This document shows positions 8,136-15,221 of a stretch of 24,397 bases of DNA, piece after piece. A program made the position numbers and the translations under genes. Position 1 is the first letter of the stretch, and every line of letters begins with the position of its first letter. The notes below the pieces were generated by a model that did not search any database, had not been told where the DNA came from, and was given only the letters and a program-made list of their open reading frames with translations. Source of the DNA: a virus; IMG/VR virus record IMGVR_UViG_3300021964_011479, positions 1-24,397 of that record. One strand, 5' to 3'.

Positions 8136-9290
8136 TTAACTATTTATTCTTCTAATTAATATTTTATCTACTACATCATTATTACCACTAGCAGTGATAA
8201 TATAATCAAGCTCTTTTGTTATTACTTCATAATTTCCAATAATATCTAAAAACGGAGTTAAGAATGCACCAAGTCCAGCTCTTGCAATAGCCTGTCCAGC
8301 ACAGGCATGCGGACCAGCTCCAAAGGGTCTGCTTTTCGCAACATTACGATATAAGTTAAATTCATTTGGATTTTCAAAAACAATAGGATCTCTCATTGCT
8401 CCATCTAGACATACAGCAACCTGATCGTCAACTTGTAAATCTATTCCTCTTATAGTAATAGGTTGTGCCACTGTTCTTTTGAATTTACCGGTTGTTGCAT
8501 TAAACCTGAGTTCCTCATCGATTGCCGCAGACTCTAATGATCGATCATTTAAAACATCTTGAAGAACTCTTTCGTGATATAAGTTTAAAACTAAAAATTG
8601 CATTGCGCTTATCATTGAATAGCAACCAGAAATTGCTGGTCCGCTAAACAACGATACTGGCGTTTTATCTTTTGCTTTTTGCAAAAACTCTTGGTATATT
8701 CCATCGCCTTCTGGTTCAGTTTTATTTTTTAATATATTATCTAATATTGACCTGAACTCGTCGTATGATTCATTATTAGAGTTATATAATACAGTTCTAT
8801 CTGAGTTTAATTGTATATCAAAAATAAGTTCAGTTATATACTCTTTACTTATTTTTGGTAGGTTTAATACTTCGGCTGTCATGTAAGATGCAATATAGCG
8901 AATGTCATATGCAATATCAAAGACCTGATCTTTTTTATATTCACTAAGAAGCTCAATTGTTTTTTCTCTTATTGAGTCGTTGACTGCCTCTATTCGACTC
9001 TTACTATACGCATCCTTTACTACGCTTCTATAGAAAGAATGTGTTTTTCCATCGCTTGCACCAGGTGTCATACCAAAACGGTATGGTTGATCTTTAATTA
9101 AGTTACCTTTACCTGATATGAATATGTCAGGTTTCGAAAGTATAAAAGCCACATCTTCATATCGAGTAAATACATACATCTTGTATGTTTCACTCCAATA
9201 AGCTTTTTCTAAATCTCTTATTTTATCGTAGTATGTGAATTTATTTTTTAACCATTCTTTATTAAATGGATCATAAAGTTCTTGTGACAT
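8136..9290 (-). CDS. Cytochrome P450, 384 aa
   Basis: The heme-binding signature F-G-A-G-P-H-A-C-A-G is at residues 323-332 with the axial Cys330. The K-helix E-x-x-R is E259-E-L-R262. The meander R-D-P-I-V-F-E-N-P (300-308) and the C-helix H84-x-x-x-R88 heme-propionate motif are also present. The length is near the 400 residues of soluble bacterial P450s and no membrane anchor is seen. The I-helix stretch I-S-G-C-Y-S-M (220-226) lacks the usual acid-threonine pair, with Tyr and Ser there instead, so oxygen activation may be atypical. I chose the ATG at 9290 because GAGGTGG lies just upstream; an ATG at 9305 is also in frame. It overlaps the cupin-like gene by 20 bases. No ferredoxin or reductase is in the window. 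Confidence 0.93.
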   Translation of the reverse strand: MSQELYDPFNKEWLKNKFTYYDKIRDLEKAYWSETYKMYVFTRYEDVAFILSKPDIFISGKGNLIKDQPYRFGMTPGASDGKTHSFYRSVVKDAYSKSRIEAVNDSIREKTIELLSEYKKDQVFDIAYDIRYIASYMTAEVLNLPKISKEYITELIFDIQLNSDRTVLYNSNNESYDEFRSILDNILKNKTEPEGDGIYQEFLQKAKDKTPVSLFSGPAISGCYSMISAMQFLVLNLYHERVLQDVLNDRSLESAAIDEELRFNATTGKFKRTVAQPITIRGIDLQVDDQVAVCLDGAMRDPIVFENPNEFNLYRNVAKSRPFGAGPHACAGQAIARAGLGAFLTPFLDIIGNYEVITKELDYIITASGNNDVVDKILIRRINS

Positions 9291-9849
9291 CTGCCACCTC
9301 ATCATTTATAAAAACATTGTCCCCGTTTACACGGCGAATCAAATTAGCTTGATGACCGTCTTTTCCTCGTATAAACCCTTTCCAATTAGATGCAGCAGAA
9401 AACTGTTTATCAGAATTTATCCACTTTTGAAAAGCTAAAGTTATTCCACCGTTTGCATGTTCAAACTTTTGTGAACTATGGTAATCACCATTATTTAATT
9501 TTGAAAAAGTATTACCCCATCTAGAAGAAACTCCAAAAAACGATTTTTCGCCTTGATTTCCACCGGCAAGATCGACGATTATAACTTCCATGTCTGGATG
9601 TGAATGTTCTAATATTTCTAATTTAGGATACTGCAAATAAAATTCTACTTGATACGCACCTTTTTTAAATATGCATATTGCTGCAGCATCATCACTCTGA
9701 ATTACTTCTGACTCATGAGGGACAAGTATCGGCATTCTTGCTACTGTCATATACCATTCTACAAATTCTTCAAGAGTGTCCCATGTATCTGGTATGACTA
9801 AATCTTTGTAGATATCTTCTACCCGATATTTTTTGACTATTTTTTCCAT
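9271..9849 (-). CDS. Cupin-like protein, 192 aa
   Basis: The segment H82-S-H84-P-D-M-E88 followed after six residues by A-G fits cupin motif 1, H-x-H-x3-E-x6-G, whose His and Glu bind a metal. A later H-A-N-G-G stretch may correspond to motif 2, less clearly. Cupins include dioxygenases, isomerases and simple binding proteins. The ATG at 9849 gives 192 residues. An upstream in-frame start at 9945 would overlap the divergent methyltransferase gene and add an unrelated 32-residue extension, so I reject it. It is the first gene of the minus-strand run and is joined by overlap to the P450, suggesting a shared pathway. Confidence 0.6.
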   Translation of the reverse strand: MEKIVKKYRVEDIYKDLVIPDTWDTLEEFVEWYMTVARMPILVPHESEVIQSDDAAAICIFKKGAYQVEFYLQYPKLEILEHSHPDMEVIIVDLAGGNQGEKSFFGVSSRWGNTFSKLNNGDYHSSQKFEHANGGITLAFQKWINSDKQFSAASNWKGFIRGKDGHQANLIRRVNGDNVFINDEVADVTRTL

Positions 9850-9850
9850 A

Positions 9851-9856
9851 TATAAT
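9851..9856 (+). promoter_or_regulatory. Possible -10 element (TATAAT) in a 24-bp divergent gap
   Basis: TATAAT lies between the divergent starts at 9849 and 9874. A TTGACT at 9833-9838 is only 12 bases upstream, too close for a standard -35. GGAG at 9864-9867 serves as the ribosome site for the plus-strand gene. The evidence is weak and the transcription start is unclear. Confidence 0.25.
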
Positions 9857-9873
9857 ATGTATATGGAGATTTT

Positions 9874-10383
9874 ATGAATATTGGTGAATACTTTGAACAT
9901 GTGTGGCAACCTAATATCGATAAGTACAAGTACTCTGGTTGGCAATTACTTCAGAAAGTACATTTAGGACAGAAGATACTTGATGTTGGATGCGGTTATC
10001 ATCCGTTCAAGTCGTATCTTAAAGACAGCATTGTAGGAATCGATCCTTATAACAATGCAGCAGATATCCGTGTAAGCATAGAAGATTATCAGACAGATGA
10101 GTTGTTTGATGCTGTGTTCTGCCTAGGTTCTATTAACTTTGGAGATGAAGCAATGATCTTACGCCAAATTGATAAAGTGTTGTCGATCACTAAACCTGAA
10201 GGTATGATCTATTGGCGTCAGAATCCTGGGATGAAAGATCATGGCAATGAAGAGTGCAAGACGATCGATTTCTTTAACTGGTCGTTTGAGAAGAACTTAG
10301 AGTATGCCAAGATCTTTGGCTTCAAAGTTCAGATGTTAGCATGGGATACAGACAACAGGATCTACTCTGAATGGAAGCGATAG
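9874..10383 (+). CDS. Class I SAM-dependent methyltransferase, 169 aa
   Basis: Motif I, I-L-D-V-G-C-G, is at residues 35-41, followed by a V-G-I-D strand end (54-57) that would bind the ribose of SAM and by F-D-A-V-F-C-L-G-S as motif IV. These define the Rossmann-like methyltransferase fold. The protein is short, with little room for a substrate-recognition domain, so it may be specific for a small molecule or a lipid. A GGAG lies 6 bases before the ATG. Base composition is visibly richer in G+C from here onwards than in the minus-strand run to the left. It overlaps tctA by 13 bases. The methyl acceptor is unknown. Confidence 0.83.
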   Translation: MNIGEYFEHVWQPNIDKYKYSGWQLLQKVHLGQKILDVGCGYHPFKSYLKDSIVGIDPYNNAADIRVSIEDYQTDELFDAVFCLGSINFGDEAMILRQIDKVLSITKPEGMIYWRQNPGMKDHGNEECKTIDFFNWSFEKNLEYAKIFGFKVQMLAWDTDNRIYSEWKR

Positions 10384-11807
10384 CGCTATTACTCGGTACA
10401 TTATACGGGTTTCTCTTTGGTATCATACCTGTCGCAGGAGCAACGACAGCTCTGATTACCGTCTTTGCTTTTGTCGGTTACTTTCAAGATCCGTACTTAC
10501 TTGTCATATTCACGACAGCGATTGTTGTTGCGTCAAGTATAGGTGACAGCTTCTCGAGCATCGTGATGAACATACCTGGAGCAGGAGGAAGCGCTGCATC
10601 TATTGTTGACGGGTATCCTATGACAAAGCGAGGAGAAGGTGCACGTGCTCTTGGTGCTGCATTATCAACATCAACAGTAAACGGTCTGATATGGGGTGCA
10701 CTTGTATTCTTCTTTTTGCCTTACTATTCAAACATCGTATTAAGCTTTGGCATTCCTGAGATGCTTAGCTTTATTGTTCTTGCATTCATCTCTATTGTGT
10801 TTATCACAAACCAGTATTGGTTTAGAGGTATCATTGCTCTCGCATTTGGCGTCTTACTCGGTCTAGTAGGTCAAAACCCCATCACAGGAGATGAGCGATT
10901 TACACTCGGATGGACATACTTAGGAGATGGCATTCAGCTGATACCTGTGATGGCAGGCGTGTTGGCGTTTCCTGAGTTGTTTGAATCGTTAATGAAACAT
11001 AATAAGCCTTTAAGTATCGTCAATGAGTCACGATGGACACAGATATGGCAAGGATTTAAAGACTCATGGAGGCATCGATGGGATGGCCTACGTGGTGGCT
11101 TTATCGGAGCGGTGATCGGTGCAGTACCGGGTGTCGGCGGTAACATTGCAGATTGGTTAGCCTATGGTCAAACTGTTGCTTTAAGTAAAGGCGAGGAGTT
11201 TGGCAACGGCAATGTCAAAGGTGTAATTGGCTGCGAAGGTGCAAATAACGCTCAGAAGGCAACAAGCTACGTGCCTACTATTCTGTTTGGAATTCCTGGT
11301 GCACCGTTTGAAGTCGTATTGATGAGTCTATTCATGTTAGTAGGTTTAGAGCTAGGTACACCTGAGTTACTTGTCGATATGTCGTTCATCAACTCGATCA
11401 CCGCAAGTTACATGTGGGCAATGGCATTGAGTTTTATCATAGGACTGTTCTTTATACGATACGCGATCGAGGTCACAAAGCTAAAGTTCTCATACTACTT
11501 CTGGCCAATCATGGCATTACTAGTATGGTCGTCTGTGCAGTACACAGGCATGTGGATGGACTACATGTTCTTTGCGATGATGTGTTGCTTAGGTTTGTTA
11601 ATGAAAAAACTTAAGCTAAGTCGAGCTGCGTTCATCATTGGGTTTGTTCTTGCTGACAAACTAGAGTCAACGTCGATTCAGTTCTTGTCGATATATAACA
11701 TATATGAGTTGTTTTTGCGTCCTATATCAATCACACTATGGTTGCTGATCATTTGTGGTATAATATACGGAGTATTCTTTAATCGTTCAAAGGTGAACTA
11801 TGTTTAG
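10371..11807 (+). CDS. tctA: TctA-family large membrane subunit of a tripartite tricarboxylate transporter
   Basis: This 478-residue polytopic membrane protein has the two conserved TctA signatures. The first (about residues 58-90) contains G-D-S, N-I-P-G, then D-G-Y-P-M and R-G-E-G-A. The second, in the middle of the protein, contains P-G-V-G-G, then a Y-G segment, then E-G-A-N-N-A. TctA forms the solute channel of TTT transporters, driven by ion gradients, in the inner membrane; substrates include citrate and other carboxylates. It is a little shorter than typical bacterial TctA (about 500 residues) and shows no break. The gene for the small subunit TctB is absent. It overlaps the methyltransferase gene by 13 bases and tctC by 8. 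Confidence 0.92.
   Translation: MEAIALLLGTLYGFLFGIIPVAGATTALITVFAFVGYFQDPYLLVIFTTAIVVASSIGDSFSSIVMNIPGAGGSAASIVDGYPMTKRGEGARALGAALSTSTVNGLIWGALVFFFLPYYSNIVLSFGIPEMLSFIVLAFISIVFITNQYWFRGIIALAFGVLLGLVGQNPITGDERFTLGWTYLGDGIQLIPVMAGVLAFPELFESLMKHNKPLSIVNESRWTQIWQGFKDSWRHRWDGLRGGFIGAVIGAVPGVGGNIADWLAYGQTVALSKGEEFGNGNVKGVIGCEGANNAQKATSYVPTILFGIPGAPFEVVLMSLFMLVGLELGTPELLVDMSFINSITASYMWAMALSFIIGLFFIRYAIEVTKLKFSYYFWPIMALLVWSSVQYTGMWMDYMFFAMMCCLGLLMKKLKLSRAAFIIGFVLADKLESTSIQFLSIYNIYELFLRPISITLWLLIICGIIYGVFFNRSKVNYV
11759..11764 (+). promoter_or_regulatory. Possible extended -10 promoter ahead of tctC
   Basis: TATAAT is preceded by T-G-G, fitting an extended -10 (TGnTATAAT). No good -35 lies 17 bases upstream. 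It would place a transcription start inside the end of tctA and upstream of tctC at 11800. The evidence is weak. Confidence 0.25.
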
Positions 11808-12825
11808 ATCATCCATCGCATCACTCTTACTCTTGTTTGCTACGGCAGCAAGTGCAGACTATACCGTGATTGTCCCACAAAAAGTTGGTGGTGGTACTGA
11901 CGTCTGGGCTCGAATCGTAGCAAAAGAGCTTGAGCAAAAATTAGGCGAGCGTATCGTCATTCGTAATATTCCTGGAATCAACGATGTCCCAGGCTTTAAC
12001 GAGTTTCATAACAAACTACGTAAAGACCCAAAGACCATTATGGTTGCACATGGAGGTAATGCAGAGAGCTTCCTCACACAAAAGGTTGACTACAACTATT
12101 TTGAATATGAACCTATCGGCCTGATGAATCTTACGATTGTTGTCGGTAAACGCAATGATGTAGATCTGACTAAAGGTATCAAGTTTGCAGCAGGTTCGGG
12201 CATGAACCCTGACGTTATGGCTATCACACTCTTGATGTGTGAACCTGGTAAAACGATGCAAGAGTACTTGCAATGCTACAGAGACAAGATCACCTACGTC
12301 AAAGGTATGGGCGGTGGTGAGCGTCGTATGGCTTACTTGCGTGGTGAGCTTAATGTGACTCGTGAGTCAACCGCAGCTTACTTTAAGCACTCACGTAAGG
12401 TACCACAGAATCAAGATTGGTTCTCGCACGGTGTACTTGACATTACGAGCGGACATGTGAAAGGTGACTCAAACTTTGAAGGTATCTCGTTTCAAGAAGT
12501 ATATGAGAAGAAGTGGGGCAAGAAACCAAGAGGTGAGTTTTATAATGCATACTTACTAGTGAAAATGTATCGCGATGCCCTGCAGAAATCTTTATGGATG
12601 GATAAGGGCAATATTAATGCACAAAAAGTATCGTCTGCTCTTCAAGCTGTGGTTGACGACAAAGAAGCTTTAGATCGAATCTATCAAAAGACTGGTAAGT
12701 ATGAGTGGATCATCGGTAAAGATGTAGACAAGGTAACTGCTGCTTTACAGAAACTTACTACGCCCAAAGCTCTTGAAAATTTGCTATGGTTTTTGTCAAA
12801 TGGAGTGGGTCAGAAGACAAAATGA
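11800..12825 (+). CDS. tctC: TctC-family periplasmic solute-binding protein
   Basis: The N-terminus is a signal peptide: R at 3, a leucine-rich core, and A-S-A near 17-19 as the likely signal peptidase I site. The mature start matches the TctC/Bug family: Y-T-V-I-V-P-Q-K followed by G-G-G-T-D-V-W-A-R-I-V-A, the loop that binds the carboxylate of the ligand. The length (341) is close to the family's norm of about 320. It would capture solute in the periplasm and pass it to TctA. AAGGTG lies just before the ATG. The stop overlaps the start of the next PP-loop gene as ATGA. A phage-encoded transporter could raise nutrient uptake of the infected cell; this is inference. Confidence 0.9.
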   Translation: MFRSSIASLLLLFATAASADYTVIVPQKVGGGTDVWARIVAKELEQKLGERIVIRNIPGINDVPGFNEFHNKLRKDPKTIMVAHGGNAESFLTQKVDYNYFEYEPIGLMNLTIVVGKRNDVDLTKGIKFAAGSGMNPDVMAITLLMCEPGKTMQEYLQCYRDKITYVKGMGGGERRMAYLRGELNVTRESTAAYFKHSRKVPQNQDWFSHGVLDITSGHVKGDSNFEGISFQEVYEKKWGKKPRGEFYNAYLLVKMYRDALQKSLWMDKGNINAQKVSSALQAVVDDKEALDRIYQKTGKYEWIIGKDVDKVTAALQKLTTPKALENLLWFLSNGVGQKTK

Positions 12826-12901
12826 TACATCACAATGGATATTATAAAATTGGTGATGAAATAATCAATAATAAGTTTTATGCTTTGATTAAAGGATCAA
12901 A
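12822..12901 (+). repeat. 80-bp direct repeat, copy 1 (matches 13987-14066)
   Basis: These 80 bases, beginning with the start codon of PP-loop copy A, are identical to 13987-14066. A second identical block is 12919-12968 against 14084-14133. The surrounding coding sequence is conserved in protein but differs in codons. Confidence 0.95.
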
Positions 12902-13982
12902 AATGAATATTGATCCGGAATGGTGGTTTTATGATGAAGTATACGATAAAGCGTGTGATAACTTTAGATCCTATGATATATCGTTAAAAGAAATATATCG
13001 ACAACGAGCACAACAACTTAGAGACAAGTACGATTATTTGATTTTAAATTATTCAGGAGGTTCTGATAGTCACAACGTCCTTTGTACATTTTTAGAATTT
13101 AATATCAAGCTTGATATGGTTTATATCCAATGGCCAATGTCATTGATGGATAAAGGCCTATATACACCAAATGTACATGATACAAGTAATTTTAATTACC
13201 ATAGTGAATGGGATTTTGTTTTAAAAAAAGATTTAGAATGGCTAAGTAAAAAATATCCAGAAATAAAAATAGAAATAGGAGACTGGGTAGAAAATGTAAA
13301 GGAATCTTATTACGATGATGACTTGCTTTTAAATAATGTAACAAATTTACCAAGTATTAGTAGAGCACAAAAACAGAATACCTTTAGTAAAACTGAAACA
13401 AAACTATCAAATATGGGTTTAAAGGTGGGGTCGGTATATGGCGTAGATAAACCAGTATTTGGAATGAAAAACAATAAAGCATATTTCAAGCTGCCAGATT
13501 CTACGTGTATGGCTCAGCCAAATCCAGATAATCCAAATGGTTTGGAGTATTTTTATTTTACTCCAGATATGCCTGAAATTTTAATTGTCCAGGCTTATAA
13601 CCTATTTGAATATCATAAAAAATCTAATGACAAATCTTTTGTAAGAGGCTTTGTGTTTAATCATAAGGATTTTGGTTGGTATTCAGACTTTCATGATAGA
13701 GCTGAAACACACAAACTTGTTTGTTATCCTTATTGGACTTTTGATAGATTTCAAGCAGATAAACCTTGGGTTTATACAACTCTTGGAAATCTTCCAATGG
13801 GAGTTAGATCATGGGATAATATTTTGTATAAAGGTTTAACTAACTTTTCTAGGGTTCAAAAAAAATGGGAATACATTTGGAAGTCTTATATGCCTCTTAT
13901 TGATGAAAGATTCTTTTTTCCAAACATAAAAGATACAATTTCTCCAATATTTACTAAATGGCATCAAATTAAATTTAATTAA
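12822..13982 (+). CDS. Long PP-loop (N-type ATP pyrophosphatase) enzyme, tandem copy A, 386 aa
   Basis: The PP-loop S-G-G-S-D-S is at residues 78-83 in the context L-N-Y-S-G-G-S-D-S-H-N, and G-V-D-K-P is at 207-211. The F-Y-F-T-P-D-M-P-E-I segment also matches the other long PP-loop proteins. The ATG at 12822 is chosen because the product then aligns end to end with the copy at 13987; an in-frame ATG 36 bases earlier would add residues the copy lacks. It overlaps the tctC stop by four bases (ATGA), so it is probably translated from the tct transcript. Its base composition is far more A+T-rich than tctAC. The substrate is unknown. Confidence 0.82.
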   Translation: MIHHNGYYKIGDEIINNKFYALIKGSKMNIDPEWWFYDEVYDKACDNFRSYDISLKEIYRQRAQQLRDKYDYLILNYSGGSDSHNVLCTFLEFNIKLDMVYIQWPMSLMDKGLYTPNVHDTSNFNYHSEWDFVLKKDLEWLSKKYPEIKIEIGDWVENVKESYYDDDLLLNNVTNLPSISRAQKQNTFSKTETKLSNMGLKVGSVYGVDKPVFGMKNNKAYFKLPDSTCMAQPNPDNPNGLEYFYFTPDMPEILIVQAYNLFEYHKKSNDKSFVRGFVFNHKDFGWYSDFHDRAETHKLVCYPYWTFDRFQADKPWVYTTLGNLPMGVRSWDNILYKGLTNFSRVQKKWEYIWKSYMPLIDERFFFPNIKDTISPIFTKWHQIKFN

Positions 13983-13986
13983 AAAA

Positions 13987-14066
13987 ATGATACATCACAA
14001 TGGATATTATAAAATTGGTGATGAAATAATCAATAATAAGTTTTATGCTTTGATTAAAGGATCAAA
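13987..14066 (+). repeat. 80-bp direct repeat, copy 2 (matches 12822-12901)
   Basis: Second copy of the identical 5' coding block. It could support recombination that deletes or multiplies the PP-loop gene. Confidence 0.95.
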
Positions 14067-15141
14067 GGAAAAAACAGATCCAAAATGGTGGTTTTATGAT
14101 GAAGTATACGATAAAGCGTGTGATAACTTTAGAGCATATGATATATCGTTAAAAGAGATTTATCGGCAGCGGGCTCAGCAGCTTAGAGACAAATATGATT
14201 ATTTAATTCTTAATTATTCCGGTGGATCCGACAGCCATAATATACTTTGTACATTTTTAGAGTTTAATATTAAACTTGATATGGTCTATGTTCAATGGCC
14301 TATGTCATTAGTAGACAAAGGTTTATATACACCAAATGTACATGATACTACAAATTTTAATTTTCATAGCGAGTGGGATTTTGTAATTAAAAAAGATCTG
14401 GAATGGTTAAGTAAAAACCATCCAGAGATTAAAATAGAGATCGGTGATTGGGTTAAAAATGTAAAGGAATCATATTATGATGATGACTTATTATTGAACA
14501 ATGTAACAAATTTGCCAAGCATCGCAAGAGCACAAAAGCAAAATACATTTAGTAAAACTGAAGGCAAATTATCAAATCTTGGCCTTAAAGTTGGTTCAAT
14601 ATATGGAGTAGATAAACCAATATTTGGATATAAAAATGATAAGGGATATTTTAGTTTGCCTGATAACGGATGTATGGCACAACCTAATCCAGAAAATCCA
14701 AATGGTTTAGAATATTTTTATTTTACTCCGGATATGCCTGAAATACTTATTCTCCAGTGCTATCATTTATTAAAGCATAAACAGAACCCAATTAATAAAA
14801 AAAATTCAAGAAAATTATTACTTCAATATAATGATTTCCATATAAAATATCATGAAGCGTGCGAAACCCATAAATTAGTATGTTATCCATATTGGGATTT
14901 CAGCCGGTTTCAAGCAGATAAACCTTGGTTTTATAGCGCAATAGGAAACTTGCCAATGGGTGTAAGATCTTGGGATAATATTTTAGTAAATGGTTTAAAT
15001 AATTTTAATAGGATACAAAACAAATGGGAATATATTTGGAAATCATATTTACCATTAATTAATGAAAAATTTTTATTATCTAATAATAAAGACACAATAG
15101 CCTCTTTATATACTAAATGGCACGAAATTAAATTTAATTAG
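13987..15141 (+). CDS. Long PP-loop (N-type ATP pyrophosphatase) enzyme, tandem copy B, 384 aa
   Basis: A close paralogue of the gene at 12822, starting four bases after its stop. The PP-loop S-G-G-S-D-S is at residues 78-83 and G-V-D-K-P follows at the same spacing. The first 80 bases are identical to copy A and another 50-base block (14084-14133) is identical, whereas the rest differs mainly at synonymous positions. The C-terminal third differs more, including one loop around residues 255-280. Both copies keep all motifs and full length, so both are probably active, perhaps with different substrates or as a heterodimer. No separate promoter is visible between them. Confidence 0.82.
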   Translation: MIHHNGYYKIGDEIINNKFYALIKGSKEKTDPKWWFYDEVYDKACDNFRAYDISLKEIYRQRAQQLRDKYDYLILNYSGGSDSHNILCTFLEFNIKLDMVYVQWPMSLVDKGLYTPNVHDTTNFNFHSEWDFVIKKDLEWLSKNHPEIKIEIGDWVKNVKESYYDDDLLLNNVTNLPSIARAQKQNTFSKTEGKLSNLGLKVGSIYGVDKPIFGYKNDKGYFSLPDNGCMAQPNPENPNGLEYFYFTPDMPEILILQCYHLLKHKQNPINKKNSRKLLLQYNDFHIKYHEACETHKLVCYPYWDFSRFQADKPWFYSAIGNLPMGVRSWDNILVNGLNNFNRIQNKWEYIWKSYLPLINEKFLLSNNKDTIASLYTKWHEIKFN

Positions 15142-15162
15142 AAAATTAGTACTTTTGACATA

Positions 15163-15191
15163 TTTACATTCCCATTTGACCAGAGTATAAT
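15163..15191 (+). promoter_or_regulatory. sigma70-like promoter ahead of the DUF932 gene
   Basis: TTTACA (15163-15168), a 17-base spacer and a perfect TATAAT (15186-15191) form a strong promoter. The upstream 18-base stretch at 15150-15167 is repeated at 16222-16239 ahead of a second promoter with the same geometry. AAGGAG precedes the ATG at 15222. Host RNA polymerase recognition suggests early transcription. Confidence 0.75.
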
Positions 15192-15221
15192 AACACTTAC
15201 ACTGTTAAAAAGGAGTATGTT

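Noticed and set aside
9850-9945. N-terminal extension of the cupin-like protein by 32 residues
   Set aside because: It would overlap the divergent methyltransferase start and its ribosome site, and the added residues show no recognisable domain.
12786-12821. Earlier in-frame start for PP-loop copy A
   Set aside because: The extra residues are an out-of-frame reading of the tctC end and are absent from copy B; the ATGA overlap at 12822 is the natural start.
425-15141. Calling the PP-loop proteins asparagine synthetases, PAPS reductases or QueC
   Set aside because: Only the PP-loop itself is shared. There is no glutaminase domain, no PAPS-reductase C-terminal cysteine motif and no QueC zinc cysteines that I can see.
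15155-15191. TTGACA as the -35 for TATAAT at 15186
   Set aside because: The spacer would be 25 bases. TTTACA at 15163 gives 17 bases and the same geometry is kept in the second copy, so TTTACA is the better choice.
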